Under the pieces are notes generated by a model that worked only from the letters and a program-made list of their open reading frames with translations, was not told the DNA's origin and made no database searches. 64,000 nucleotides of DNA from Paenibacillus_G elgii_A (GTDB lineage Bacteria > Bacillota > Bacilli > Paenibacillales > NBRC-103111), in assembly GCA_042219835.1 (NCBI GenBank), contig JBHJMN010000007.1, forward strand, positions 1-64,000, read 5' to 3'. This document shows, piece by piece, positions 1 through 7,819 of the stretch; within the stretch, counting starts at the first letter, position 1; each line of letters opens with the position of its first letter. The position numbers were made by a program, and so were the translations under genes.

Positions 1-1
1 G

Positions 2-2356
2 CGGCTGGCCGCGCTGGCCGCCGAAGGCGGGCGCCGCGAGGCGCAGCTGGCGGCGCTGCGCGCGGAACAGACGCGCGAGCGCGAGCTGTGCGAGAAGGCG
101 CTGCAGCGGCAGGCGCAGCTGCGCGACGAGCTGAAGCGGGCGGAGGTGCCCGCCGCGCACCGCGAGCGCCTGCAGGAGGCGCTGCAGGACAAGCGCGAGC
201 TGGAGCGGCTCGCGAAGCAGGAGGCGGAGCAGCAGGCGGAGACGAACCGCCTGCAGGCGGAGCTGCAGCGTCTGAGCCAGGCAGAGGCGTCGCTGCAATC
301 GGCGCAGCGGGAATGGGAGCGGCGCGCTGAGGAGTGGGCGCAGGAGCTGCTCGCGGCTTATCGGGCGTCGCGGGAAGCGGAAAGCCGGCTGACGGGGCTG
401 GAGAGCCGCATCGCGGAGGAGATGGCGCACCGTCGCAAGGCTCAGCAGGAAGCGGAGCTGTCGGCGATGGCCGAGGCGCTGGCGGCGCACCTGCATGACG
501 GCGAAGCTTGTCCGGTTTGCGGCTCCGTAGCGCATCCGAATCCGGCGCTGCCGCAGGTTGCGGGAGCCGGAAGCCCGGCCGCGCCGCAAGACGAAGCGGC
601 GATGCTGGAGCGGCAGCAGAATGAAGCCCGCGAGAGCCGGTTTGCGGTCCAAGGCCATTTGCAATCGCTGCAAGCGCTGGAAAGACAGTGGCGGCAGGCG
701 GTGGAGGAAGAGTCCCAAGGGCTGCCTGCTGCACTAGGCGAAGCGGCCGTCTCCTCGGCCGTTTCCGCAACGGAATCTTCCGCGGACAACGTGCAGCCAG
801 TCATCCCCGGCGAACGGATCGCGGAAACGCTGCGGGCAGCGGCGGAATCTGCTGCAGAGGTCGGTCGCCGGATTCAGCAGCTGCAAGTGAAGCTTCAAGA
901 GCTGCTGCAAAGCAAGCGCCAGTTGGACAAGCAGCGGCATGACGGCGAAGCGCGCAAGCAAACGGCGCAAACACTGTTCGACGCCCATGCGGCCAAAGCG
1001 GGAGAGACCCGCGAAGCGCTGAACGCCGTCCGTGCCGGCTGGCAGGCCAAATTTCCGGAGCTCCGGGCGGACGAGCTGGAAGAGCTGGCGGAGCTGGCGG
1101 AGCGGCTGAAGCGTCAGGATCAACTGGCAGAGGAGCTGCGGGGCCGCTTGGACAAAAGCGTGGAGTTTTTGGACGAGAAGCGGAGCCGGATGGAGCAGCT
1201 CCAGCAGGAGCTGAGCGAGGCCGAGAAAGAGTCCGTCCGGTTAACGGCGGAACGGCAAGCGCTGGAGCAGCAGACGGGACAGCAGGCGGAGCGGCTGCGG
1301 GCCTGGGTAGGCGACGAAGACGCTTCCGCTTTGGCTGCCAAGGCGCAGGCGGAGCTGCACAAGCTGCGCACAGAAGCGCAGCGGTCTGTGCAGCTGCTCG
1401 ACGACGCTCAGGCCCGCGAGCAGGCCGAAGCGAAGGCGGAAGCCGCGGCGCGGCAAGCGGCCGAATCGGCGCGGCTCGCCTGCGAAGAAGCGGAAGCGGA
1501 ATGGACGCAGCAAGCGTCAGTGGAAGGCTTTGCGACGGCAGACGAAGTGTCGCAAGCGCTGGTTGAACCGGAGCAGCAGCAGGCATGGGCTGCCGAAGTG
1601 GAAGCCCACGGCAAGCAGGAGCACCAGCTCGCTGCGAGGCAAGCGGAGCTTGACGCCGAGCTGGCGGGGCGGCAGGTTACCGAAGAAGAGTGGACGGCGC
1701 TGGAAGAAGAGCTGGCCCGGTGCAAGGCCGAGGACGAATCGGCGCTGCAGGCGACGGCCAAGGCGGAGCGCGACCACGAGGAGCTGCAGACGAAGCATGC
1801 CCGGTGGAGCGAGCTGGAGGCGGAACGGGAGAAAAGCCAGCAGGAGCTGTCCATGCTCGGCAAATTGCAAAGCGTGCTGCGCGGCAACGCCTTCGTCGAA
1901 TTTTTGGCGGAGGAGCAGCTCATGCACGTCAGCCGTGTGGCATCCGAACGGCTCGGTCAGCTGACGCGGCAAAAATATGCGATCGAGGTCGACTCCGGCG
2001 GCGGCTTCGTCATCCGCGACGACGCGAATGGCGGCGTGAGGCGACCCGTGACCACCTTGTCCGGCGGCGAAACGTTCCTGACCTCGCTGTCGCTATCGCT
2101 TGCCCTTTCGACGCAAATCCAGCTGAAGGGAGAGCATCCGCTCGAATTTTTCTTCCTGGACGAAGGGTTCGGCACGTTGGACCAAGAACTGCTCGACACA
2201 GTTATCACCGCGCTGGAAAAGCTGCATTTGGACAAGCTGACCGTTGGCGTCATCAGCCACGTGCCGGAGCTGCGAGCGCGGCTGCCGCGCAGGCTGGTCG
2301 TTCACCCCGCCGAGCCGAACGGACGAGGCAGCCGGGTGACGCTGGAAACGATGTAG
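2..2356 (+). CDS. sbcC: Nuclease SbcCD subunit C (SbcC), 3' part of the gene
   Basis: This is the C-terminal 784 residues of the SMC-like ATPase that pairs with nuclease SbcD to open DNA hairpins and process double-strand ends. The frame is open from base 2, so the N-terminal Walker A part lies upstream of the window. Most of the fragment is Glu/Gln/Ala/Arg-rich coiled coil. It is interrupted by the zinc-hook motif CPVC (bases 509-520) that joins two SbcC molecules. The C-terminal lobe has the ABC signature LSGGE (2057-2071) and a Walker B region reading FFFLDEGFG. The coiled-coil part is unusually GC-rich. The order signature then Walker B at the end is typical of SbcC/Rad50. Confidence 0.95.
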   Translation, partial: RLAALAAEGGRREAQLAALRAEQTRERELCEKALQRQAQLRDELKRAEVPAAHRERLQEALQDKRELERLAKQEAEQQAETNRLQAELQRLSQAEASLQSAQREWERRAEEWAQELLAAYRASREAESRLTGLESRIAEEMAHRRKAQQEAELSAMAEALAAHLHDGEACPVCGSVAHPNPALPQVAGAGSPAAPQDEAAMLERQQNEARESRFAVQGHLQSLQALERQWRQAVEEESQGLPAALGEAAVSSAVSATESSADNVQPVIPGERIAETLRAAAESAAEVGRRIQQLQVKLQELLQSKRQLDKQRHDGEARKQTAQTLFDAHAAKAGETREALNAVRAGWQAKFPELRADELEELAELAERLKRQDQLAEELRGRLDKSVEFLDEKRSRMEQLQQELSEAEKESVRLTAERQALEQQTGQQAERLRAWVGDEDASALAAKAQAELHKLRTEAQRSVQLLDDAQAREQAEAKAEAAARQAAESARLACEEAEAEWTQQASVEGFATADEVSQALVEPEQQQAWAAEVEAHGKQEHQLAARQAELDAELAGRQVTEEEWTALEEELARCKAEDESALQATAKAERDHEELQTKHARWSELEAEREKSQQELSMLGKLQSVLRGNAFVEFLAEEQLMHVSRVASERLGQLTRQKYAIEVDSGGGFVIRDDANGGVRRPVTTLSGGETFLTSLSLSLALSTQIQLKGEHPLEFFFLDEGFGTLDQELLDTVITALEKLHLDKLTVGVISHVPELRARLPRRLVVHPAEPNGRGSRVTLETM

Positions 2357-2835
2357 CATACTTCTACGTGGACGGTCATAGCTAATGAAAGAATAAATAG
2401 AACAAGCCGCAGCGCAAGGGGGAACAGGAATGACCGTTTCCAATCGCAAGCCGGACCGTCCGGGGAGCACGGCATGAACCGCCGGAGCGCGCGCCGTTTG
2501 CTTGCGACGCAAACAGTCCAGACAATCCTGCGATCCGGGATCGACCTGGTGGCTGGCGCGATCCCGGAAGGCTCGGTTCTTGAACTCGCAGTCTATAATT
2601 GCGAAGGATAGAAGAACGGCTCCCATTCGTTTCCGATCACCTCCAGAACGTCGATGTGGACGGAGAAGCCTGCCGTAATCCTCGTTCACCGTCATTGCGC
2701 TCCCAAAGGAGCGTAAGTCGCCGTCCGATATCAAACCGGGGCCGCTTCAGGCGGTCGGCGCATGGTTTTGACTGGTTAGTGCAGCAGCTAACCAAGTTTT
2801 GGAACGATCTGGTATAACGTATAACGATTGAATTG
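2357..2835. other. Intergenic region with no convincing gene
   Basis: This 480-base stretch between sbcC and the convergent oxidoreductase gene has no ORF with recognisable homology. It holds two very short ORFs that overlap by ATGA (2430-2477 and 2474-2611). It also holds a small inverted repeat (GGTTAG, 8-base loop, CTAACC, 2774-2793) followed by AAGTTTT, which could be a weak sbcC terminator. Longer frames on the minus strand here look like chance frames in GC-rich DNA. Confidence 0.5.
2474..2611 (+). CDS. Possible 45-residue small ORF, unknown
   Basis: An ATG ORF of 45 codons starts inside the stop codon of a 15-codon ORF (ATG 2430, preceded by an AGGGGGAACAGG purine run), giving an ATGA overlap that resembles translational coupling. 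The peptide has a basic N-terminus (MNRRSARRLL) and a hydrophobic, acidic C-terminal part (GSVLELAVYN). I recognise no family. It could equally be chance or the remnant of a decayed gene. Confidence 0.15.
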   Translation: MNRRSARRLLATQTVQTILRSGIDLVAGAIPEGSVLELAVYNCEG

Positions 2836-2893
2836 CCAAAAAAGCTCGAATGGACGGTTCCGCCTTTCACAGAACCGAGCCCATTCGAGCTTT
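2836..2893 (-). terminator. Intrinsic terminator of the TetR/oxidoreductase transcript
   Basis: Arms at 2841-2860 and 2872-2893 are complementary over about 20 bases with one small bulge. Read on the minus strand, the stem is followed by a T run (complement of 2836-2843). It lies 25 bases past the minus-strand stop codon. Confidence 0.85.
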
Positions 2894-2917
2894 ATATTTC
2901 GCACGTCTATAATCGGA

Positions 2918-4234
2918 TTATGCTTTTTGAAGCTGCGGAGTTTCCTCCAAGATCGCTTTGGCTGCTAGCCGCGCGCTGGAGAAGGCGCGTTCCGCAAGCT
3001 CGCCTTTGCCTTGACAGCCGTCGCCGCAGAAGTAGAACGGCACGTTCTCGATCCGGTTCGGCAGCAGCCGGTTGCTTGCGATATTTTTGACGCTCGACAC
3101 CATCGCTTTTTTCGAAACGCGCTTCACTTCCGTCGCTTCTCGCCAGCCCGGATAATGCTGATCGAACAAAGCTTCCATCTGCTCGGTCTTTTTATCCAGA
3201 TACGCCTTACGCTCATCATCGCCTTCAAAGTTGTCGTTCAGGTACGCGATGCCCTGAAGCAGCTGCCCGCCTTCCGGAACGAGCGTATGGTCGGTCGCCG
3301 AGACGTCGCTGATGAACAGCTTGTTGTCCATGTCGCTGATGTAGCTGAACGGGCGGGCTACTACACGATTCAGGCCAATGTCGTACACCATGACCTCCGT
3401 CGACGTATTATCCTCGTAAGGCGCCATGAACGGCTCCCACGGCGTATCTTTGAGCAGCTTGCACACCTGCTGTACCGGCATGGCGAAAATAACGCGGTCG
3501 AATTCGAGCTCGCGGGTTTTCGTCTGCAGCCAAAACTTGCGGTCAGCGTACCGGATGCCGTCTACGCCTTCGCGCAGCGCGATTTCCCAGCGGGAGGTCA
3601 GATCGATTTTTTGCTTGAGCTGGTTCGTAATGACCGCCCAACTGCCGAGCACATAGTTGACCGGGCGGCCCGACAAAAAGAGGTTTTGGTAATAATCGCT
3701 GATCACCGCGCCCGAAACCTTCCGCGCCTCTTCCGGCGTGATGAAGAAGTTCGAACAAACAAGATGCTCCCACAGCTCCTTCACGTCTTCGTCCGCGTCC
3801 GACTGTGCCAAATAATCGCCCAGCGTATTGTAATTGCGCACGTTGTGAATGTTGGCGATGATCGCCGTAATTTCCCCGACGAAGCGCATCTTTTGGAGCG
3901 GATTCAGCAGCTCCGTCCGCATCAGGTTGACGAAATCGAGCGGGGCCGGCGTCAACTGGTCGTTCTTGTAATACATGACCCGCCGTTTGTCCACCTGCTT
4001 CGAACTGAACGATAGTCCCAGCTCGCGCTCCATATCGCCGATGGTATGGCGGTCGATGCCATAAATCGCGTGCGCGCCGTAATTCAACGTAAAGCCTGCT
4101 TTTTCATAAGTAAACGCCCGTCCGCCCAACTGCGGACTGCGCTCAAACAGGACGCCTTCGATTCCTTGATGCTCCGATAAATAAGCGGCTGCGGTCAACC
4201 CCGCAAGCCCTCCTCCGATGATAGCAACCTTCAT
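2918..4234 (-). CDS. NAD(P)/FAD-dependent oxidoreductase, protoporphyrinogen oxidase/phytoene desaturase-like, from internal start
   Basis: From ATG 4234 the product is 438 aa. It opens with the dinucleotide-binding motif of flavin amine-oxidase-type enzymes (MKVAIIGGGLAGLTAAAYL), followed by an acidic residue near the end of the second strand (FERSPQLGGRAFTY) that contacts FAD ribose. The C-terminus carries a flavin-contacting motif around FYFCGDGCQGKGELAERAF. Such enzymes oxidise or desaturate hydrophobic substrates; the substrate cannot be told from sequence. The start is supported by GGAAAGGAGAA 8 bases upstream. The TetR gene directly ahead probably controls it. Confidence 0.8.
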   Translation of the reverse strand: MKVAIIGGGLAGLTAAAYLSEHQGIEGVLFERSPQLGGRAFTYEKAGFTLNYGAHAIYGIDRHTIGDMERELGLSFSSKQVDKRRVMYYKNDQLTPAPLDFVNLMRTELLNPLQKMRFVGEITAIIANIHNVRNYNTLGDYLAQSDADEDVKELWEHLVCSNFFITPEEARKVSGAVISDYYQNLFLSGRPVNYVLGSWAVITNQLKQKIDLTSRWEIALREGVDGIRYADRKFWLQTKTRELEFDRVIFAMPVQQVCKLLKDTPWEPFMAPYEDNTSTEVMVYDIGLNRVVARPFSYISDMDNKLFISDVSATDHTLVPEGGQLLQGIAYLNDNFEGDDERKAYLDKKTEQMEALFDQHYPGWREATEVKRVSKKAMVSSVKNIASNRLLPNRIENVPFYFCGDGCQGKGELAERAFSSARLAAKAILEETPQLQKA

Positions 4235-4840
4235 GTTGTGTTCTCCTTTCCGTTCTGCTTCCAGCAGAATCGGTTCCGCTTCCTTGTCATGGCGAAGCCC
4301 TGTCCAAACCCAAGCGAGCTGCTCCCGCATCCGCTCGGTTAAATCCGTCTCTTCTTCGATCGCGCACCATAGCATGACCGTGCCGAAATAAGCGGTGGTC
4401 AGCATTTTGGCTTTGCCCGGCTCGGGCAGCCAGCGCATCAAGCTTTCGTACAGCGTTCGTTTCAGCTCTTCCATAGCCGCCTTCAGGCCTTCGTTTTGCA
4501 TCGAAAGGGCGATCCAGCTGCGGATCAGCCGCCTGGAGGCGCCCAGCGCTTCGGTCAAATCCAGCATCAGCCGGTTGACGTGGCTTTCCAGTGACCGCAC
4601 CTGCGAAGGCGTGTGGCTGCACCAGGCTTGAATAAGCTCCATCTGTTTTCTCGGGATCTCTCGTAGAATTTCGTCTTTGCCTTTAAAATAATGGTAGAAC
4701 GTTCCTTTGGACGTCTGCGTCGCGGCGATGATATCGTCCACGGACACATGCTCGTACCCGCGTTCCACAAACAGCTTCAGGGCGACATCCATCAGGTAGT
4801 CGCGTTTTTTTCGCGTCGACGCTCTCATGAACCGGTCCAC
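2918..4840 (-). CDS. TetR-family regulator in one continuous frame with an FAD-dependent oxidoreductase (640 aa if fused)
   Basis: One frame without a stop encodes an N-terminal TetR repressor (about residues 1-202) and then a complete flavin oxidoreductase. The TetR part has the usual helix-turn-helix at about residues 10-60, with the typical motif TSKGTFYHYFKGKDEIL, and a helical ligand-binding region. The GTG at 4840 is preceded by AAGGGGG at good spacing; ATG 4828 is an alternative. At the domain junction a strong AAGGAGA lies 8 bases before an internal ATG (4234), which begins with the normal N-terminus of the oxidoreductase. The gene may therefore make a fusion, a separate oxidoreductase, or both. 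In most genomes these would be two genes; a lost stop codon or a sequencing frameshift is possible. Confidence 0.7.
   Translation of the reverse strand: MDRFMRASTRKKRDYLMDVALKLFVERGYEHVSVDDIIAATQTSKGTFYHYFKGKDEILREIPRKQMELIQAWCSHTPSQVRSLESHVNRLMLDLTEALGASRRLIRSWIALSMQNEGLKAAMEELKRTLYESLMRWLPEPGKAKMLTTAYFGTVMLWCAIEEETDLTERMREQLAWVWTGLRHDKEAEPILLEAERKGEHNMKVAIIGGGLAGLTAAAYLSEHQGIEGVLFERSPQLGGRAFTYEKAGFTLNYGAHAIYGIDRHTIGDMERELGLSFSSKQVDKRRVMYYKNDQLTPAPLDFVNLMRTELLNPLQKMRFVGEITAIIANIHNVRNYNTLGDYLAQSDADEDVKELWEHLVCSNFFITPEEARKVSGAVISDYYQNLFLSGRPVNYVLGSWAVITNQLKQKIDLTSRWEIALREGVDGIRYADRKFWLQTKTRELEFDRVIFAMPVQQVCKLLKDTPWEPFMAPYEDNTSTEVMVYDIGLNRVVARPFSYISDMDNKLFISDVSATDHTLVPEGGQLLQGIAYLNDNFEGDDERKAYLDKKTEQMEALFDQHYPGWREATEVKRVSKKAMVSSVKNIASNRLLPNRIENVPFYFCGDGCQGKGELAERAFSSARLAAKAILEETPQLQKA
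4241..4251 (-). promoter_or_regulatory. Internal ribosome binding site for the oxidoreductase
   Basis: On the minus strand this reads GGAAAGGAGAA with an 8-base spacer to ATG 4234. It lies inside the open frame that comes from the TetR part, and so decides whether a separate oxidoreductase is made. Confidence 0.7.
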
Positions 4841-4896
4841 CCCTAAACCCCCTTTGGTTAGCACTGTTTGCCAAGCATTGAATCGTTCCAATTAGT

Positions 4897-4925
4897 ATTA
4901 TAGATAACATTAGACCGATAGTCTA
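4897..4925 (-). promoter_or_regulatory. Sigma-A promoter with overlapping palindromic operator for the TetR gene
   Basis: On the minus strand, TAGACT (4925-4920), a 17-base spacer and a perfect TATAAT (4902-4897) form a promoter. The inverted repeat TAGAC-CGATA-GTCTA (4911-4925) covers the -35 box. This is the expected position for TetR autorepression. Confidence 0.65.
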
Positions 4926-5131
4926 TAAATGAATCCCTGTTTTCGGGCCTAAATCGATGCTTATTTTCGTTAATATAGATCACTTTTTGAGAACGATCAG
5001 ATCACGATAGACAGTGCCGCGCAAAAAAACGTGTCCTTGTCTTTTTACCGCGATGAGTTTTCTTTTTGCCAAGTTTTCGGGTATAGTGGAAGGAGACAAG
5101 CCTGAACCTGATAGTGGAAGGAGGGGAGAAC

Positions 5132-5476
5132 GTGGACTGCATTTTTTGCAAAATCGTCGAAGGGTCAATCCCTTCGAAAAAAGTGTTCGAGAACGAGCAT
5201 GTCGTTGCCTTTCACGACATTCATCCGGCCGCTTCCGTACATATTTTAATCATTCCCAAAAAACATATCGCATCGATGAACGACGTCGGAGCGGACGACT
5301 GGCATCTGCTTGGAGAAATCCACAGTGCAGCGCAGCAAATCGCCAAAGAACAGGGCGTTGCCGAATCCGGCTACCGTCTGATCAATAACTGCGGCAAGCA
5401 CAGCGGGCAGGAGGTATTCCATATTCATTATCACCTGCTTGGCGGAGAAAAACTGGGGCCGCTCAATGCCCGCTAA
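5132..5476 (+). CDS. HIT family protein (histidine triad nucleotide hydrolase)
   Basis: This 114-residue protein has the N-terminal CIFCKIVEG motif and the C-terminal catalytic triad in FHIHYHLLGG (HxHxH), typical of HinT-like purine nucleoside phosphoramidate hydrolases. Its length fits the family. I chose GTG 5132 because AGGAGGGG lies 5 bases upstream. An upstream in-frame GTG at 5114 would place the Shine-Dalgarno sequence inside the gene. It lies upstream of rpsU, as in many Bacillales genomes, but has its own spacing. The cellular substrate is not known from sequence. Confidence 0.9.
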   Translation: MDCIFCKIVEGSIPSKKVFENEHVVAFHDIHPAASVHILIIPKKHIASMNDVGADDWHLLGEIHSAAQQIAKEQGVAESGYRLINNCGKHSGQEVFHIHYHLLGGEKLGPLNAR

Positions 5477-5516
5477 ACCCGGTGCGGCTCATTTTTGAAG
5501 TTTTGTTCCGGATAGG

Positions 5517-5546
5517 TTGACACCCAGTTTCCTTATCACCTATAAT
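5517..5546 (+). promoter_or_regulatory. Strong sigma-A promoter for rpsU-yqeY
   Basis: TTGACA (5517-5522), an 18-base spacer and TATAAT (5541-5546) match the consensus fully and lie 60 bases before the rpsU start. Confidence 0.85.
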
Positions 5547-5605
5547 GAAGTTTGATGAATGTCTTTTTTCGTCTTGGACGGTCTGTTCGGAGGGAGGGAA
5601 AACTG

Positions 5606-5779
5606 GTGTCAGAAACTCGAGTTCGCAAGAACGAAACTATAGATGCTGCACTTCGTCGCTTTAAGCGTTCCATCGCCAAAGATGGCGTTTTGGCGGAGGT
5701 CAAAAAACGCAAGCATTATGAGAAGCCAAGCGTGAAACGCAAGAAGAAGTCAGAGGCTGCTCGCAAGAGAAAGTTCTAG
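5606..5779 (+). CDS. rpsU: 30S ribosomal protein S21
   Basis: This 57-residue, strongly basic protein matches bacterial S21 throughout (ETRVRKNETIDAALRRFKRS near the start and a Lys/Arg-rich tail ending KRKF). S21 binds the 30S platform near the anti-Shine-Dalgarno end of 16S rRNA. The GTG at 5606 is preceded by GGAGGGAGGG; the frame extends further upstream, but the conserved N-terminus begins here. yqeY follows after 12 bases, as in B. subtilis. Confidence 0.95.
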   Translation: MSETRVRKNETIDAALRRFKRSIAKDGVLAEVKKRKHYEKPSVKRKKKSEAARKRKF

Positions 5780-5791
5780 GAGGCTTAATCG

Positions 5792-6235
5792 ATGAGCTTA
5801 AGCGACAGACTTAACGATGACATGAAGCTTGCGATGAAGAGTCAAGACAAGTTTAAACTCTCCGTAATCCGTATGGTTCGTGCAGCTATCAAAAATCTTG
5901 AGATAGACCAGCGTAAAACCTTAGATGAACAAGAAGTACTTGACGTCTTGAATCGCGAGATCAAACAGCGCAAAGATTCCCTCCAAGAATTTGAAAAGGC
6001 CGGTCGTGACGATTTGGCGGAGAACCTGAAGGCCGAGGTCGCCATACTGATGGAGTACATGCCGCAGCAATTCACAGATGAAGAAGTAAAAGCCATTGTA
6101 CAGCAGACCATCCAAGAAGTGGGGGCTTCTTCCAAAGCGGACATGGGCAAAGTCATGGGCGCATTGATGCCAAAGGTTAAAGGACGAGCAGACGGCAAAG
6201 TCGTCAATCAGTTCGTCCAACAGTTATTGTCTTAA
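5792..6235 (+). CDS. yqeY: YqeY/GatB-like domain protein
   Basis: The 147-residue protein begins MSLSDRLNDDMKLAMKSQDK and has the family core around VRAAIKNLEI and MEYMPQQFTDEE. It is all-helical and related to the tail domain of GatB, the amidotransferase subunit that makes Gln-tRNA. Its own role is not settled; a link to tRNA or translation is inferred from that homology and from co-transcription with rpsU. The RBS is AGGAGG just downstream of the rpsU stop. A terminator follows at 6246. Confidence 0.92.
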   Translation: MSLSDRLNDDMKLAMKSQDKFKLSVIRMVRAAIKNLEIDQRKTLDEQEVLDVLNREIKQRKDSLQEFEKAGRDDLAENLKAEVAILMEYMPQQFTDEEVKAIVQQTIQEVGASSKADMGKVMGALMPKVKGRADGKVVNQFVQQLLS

Positions 6236-6245
6236 CAACAGCGAG

Positions 6246-6280
6246 AAACACTCCGAACAGTAGGAGTGTTTTTCTTTTTG
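6246..6280 (+). terminator. Intrinsic terminator after yqeY
   Basis: AAACACTCC, an 8-base loop, GGAGTGTTT and then a T-rich tail (TTCTTTTTG). Confidence 0.9.
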
Positions 6281-6366
6281 TTTGCAGAGTTATGAATCAA
6301 ACTTGCAATTATTGCGTAGTACCTCTTGGAAGCATTGCAAAAAACGCGCGAAAAGGAGGTCATCTT

Positions 6367-7767
6367 GTGCATTCACTCGGGAATAAGCGCTCAGCGCTGC
6401 TTTTTCGGCTTCCGCTTGTCTTTTTTCTCGCAGCGGCGCTTCTGCTGTCCGCTCTAACCGGATTTCTGCCTGCGGGACCCGCAAGCGCCGAATCGTCGTC
6501 CTCGCCGCCGAAAGCTGCCCCGGTCGTCGTGATTCCGGTGCAGCAAACGGTGGAAAACGGACTGCAGACCTTTTTGCAGCGGGCGCTGCAGGAAGCGCAA
6601 TCGATGGGCGCCTATTACATCGTGCTGGACGTCGATACGCTTGGCGGCCGCGTCGATTCGGCGCAGGAAATCGGTCAACTGATTAAAAACAGCCCGGTTC
6701 CGACAATTGCTTACGTTCACGGCAAAGCCATCTCGGCAGGCAGCTATATTGCGCTGAATGCCGGCAAAATCGCCATGGAGCCGGGAAGCTCGCTTGGCGC
6801 GGCAGCCGTCGTGGACGGGGCCGGGAATGAAATCGAAAGTGTCAAAGTAGTATCGTATTGGTCCGGCCAGATGAAAGCCGCCGCGGAACTGCGCGGACGG
6901 AAGACGCAAATCGCCGAAGCGATGGTCGACAAAAACGTCGGCGTGTCCATGCCGGAGATTGGCCGAACGTTGCCTAAGGGCGAAATCCTGACGCTAACCG
7001 CGGAGGAAGCGCTTAAGGTGGGCTATGCGGAGAAAGTGGCCGCCAGCTTGCAGGAGGTCGTGCAGTTCATCGGCGGGGAAGGGCATCCGCTCGTCACGCT
7101 GAAACCGAGTCTGGCGGAATCGTTCGCCCGGTACGTGACCCAGCCTTTGGTATCGACGCTGCTGCTGATCATCGGGATCGCCGGCATTGCGATCGAATTG
7201 TTCGTCCCGGGCTTCGGTCTTCCCGGAATCATCGGCGTACTTGGCTTCGGTCTATACTTTTTCGGACATTATATCGCCGGATTCGCCGGGTTCGAGGAGA
7301 TTACTCTGTTTATCGCCGGCATCCTGCTGCTGTTGATCGAGGTGTTTGTATCGAGCTTCGGGATTTTGGGTTTTCTCGGCGCTGCCTGCTTGATCAGCGG
7401 CGTCGTGCTTGCCGCCTACAACACGAAAGCGGCCGCGATGAACCTGGGTATTGCTTTCGTCGTTGCGGTCGTCGTCGTCGCCGTTGTCGTGAATTATTTT
7501 AAGCATCGCGGCGTCTGGAACCGGTTTATATTGCGGGAAAAGCTCACCGAAGATAAAGGCTACGTTTCCGCGTCGTCCCGCAGCGATCTGCTCGGTCAGT
7601 CAGGCAAGGCGGTGACGCCGCTCCGACCGGCCGGGACCGCGCTGTTCGGCGACGAGCGTGTCGATGTCGTCACAGTGGGGGATTTTGTCGAAGCCGGCCG
7701 AATGGTCAAGGTTACGCATGTCGAAGGCGTCCGGGTCGTCGTACAGGAAGTCAAGGACCTAAACTGA
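6367..7767 (+). CDS. NfeD family membrane protein with ClpP-class protease domain (YqeZ-type)
   Basis: The product is 466 aa from GTG 6367, chosen because AAAAGGAGG lies 7 bases upstream; an earlier in-frame ATG at 6292 lacks this. A signal peptide ending near ASA (about residue 41) leads into a ClpP/SppA-like serine protease domain with the motif AISAGSYIAL. A membrane region of several helices (about residues 250-385) and a C-terminal soluble OB-fold (NfeD) follow. Partner NfeD proteins work with flotillins in membrane microdomains and the next gene is floA, as in B. subtilis yqeZ-yqfA. Full-length with no defect seen. Confidence 0.92.
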   Translation: MHSLGNKRSALLFRLPLVFFLAAALLLSALTGFLPAGPASAESSSSPPKAAPVVVIPVQQTVENGLQTFLQRALQEAQSMGAYYIVLDVDTLGGRVDSAQEIGQLIKNSPVPTIAYVHGKAISAGSYIALNAGKIAMEPGSSLGAAAVVDGAGNEIESVKVVSYWSGQMKAAAELRGRKTQIAEAMVDKNVGVSMPEIGRTLPKGEILTLTAEEALKVGYAEKVAASLQEVVQFIGGEGHPLVTLKPSLAESFARYVTQPLVSTLLLIIGIAGIAIELFVPGFGLPGIIGVLGFGLYFFGHYIAGFAGFEEITLFIAGILLLLIEVFVSSFGILGFLGAACLISGVVLAAYNTKAAAMNLGIAFVVAVVVVAVVVNYFKHRGVWNRFILREKLTEDKGYVSASSRSDLLGQSGKAVTPLRPAGTALFGDERVDVVTVGDFVEAGRMVKVTHVEGVRVVVQEVKDLN

Positions 7768-7819
7768 ACGCGCCTTGCCGGTACGTCGATGGACTTACAA
7801 CAAAGGAGGAATTTGTACG

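Noticed and set aside
801..1586. Minus-strand Pro/Ala/Arg-rich ORF opposite sbcC
   Set aside because: Low-complexity composition arises from the Glu/Gln/Ala-rich coiled coil on the other strand.
3011..4015. Long plus-strand ORF of 334 codons opposite the oxidoreductase
   Set aside because: It is the mirror frame of a clear FAD enzyme in GC-rich DNA, with no family features and no RBS.
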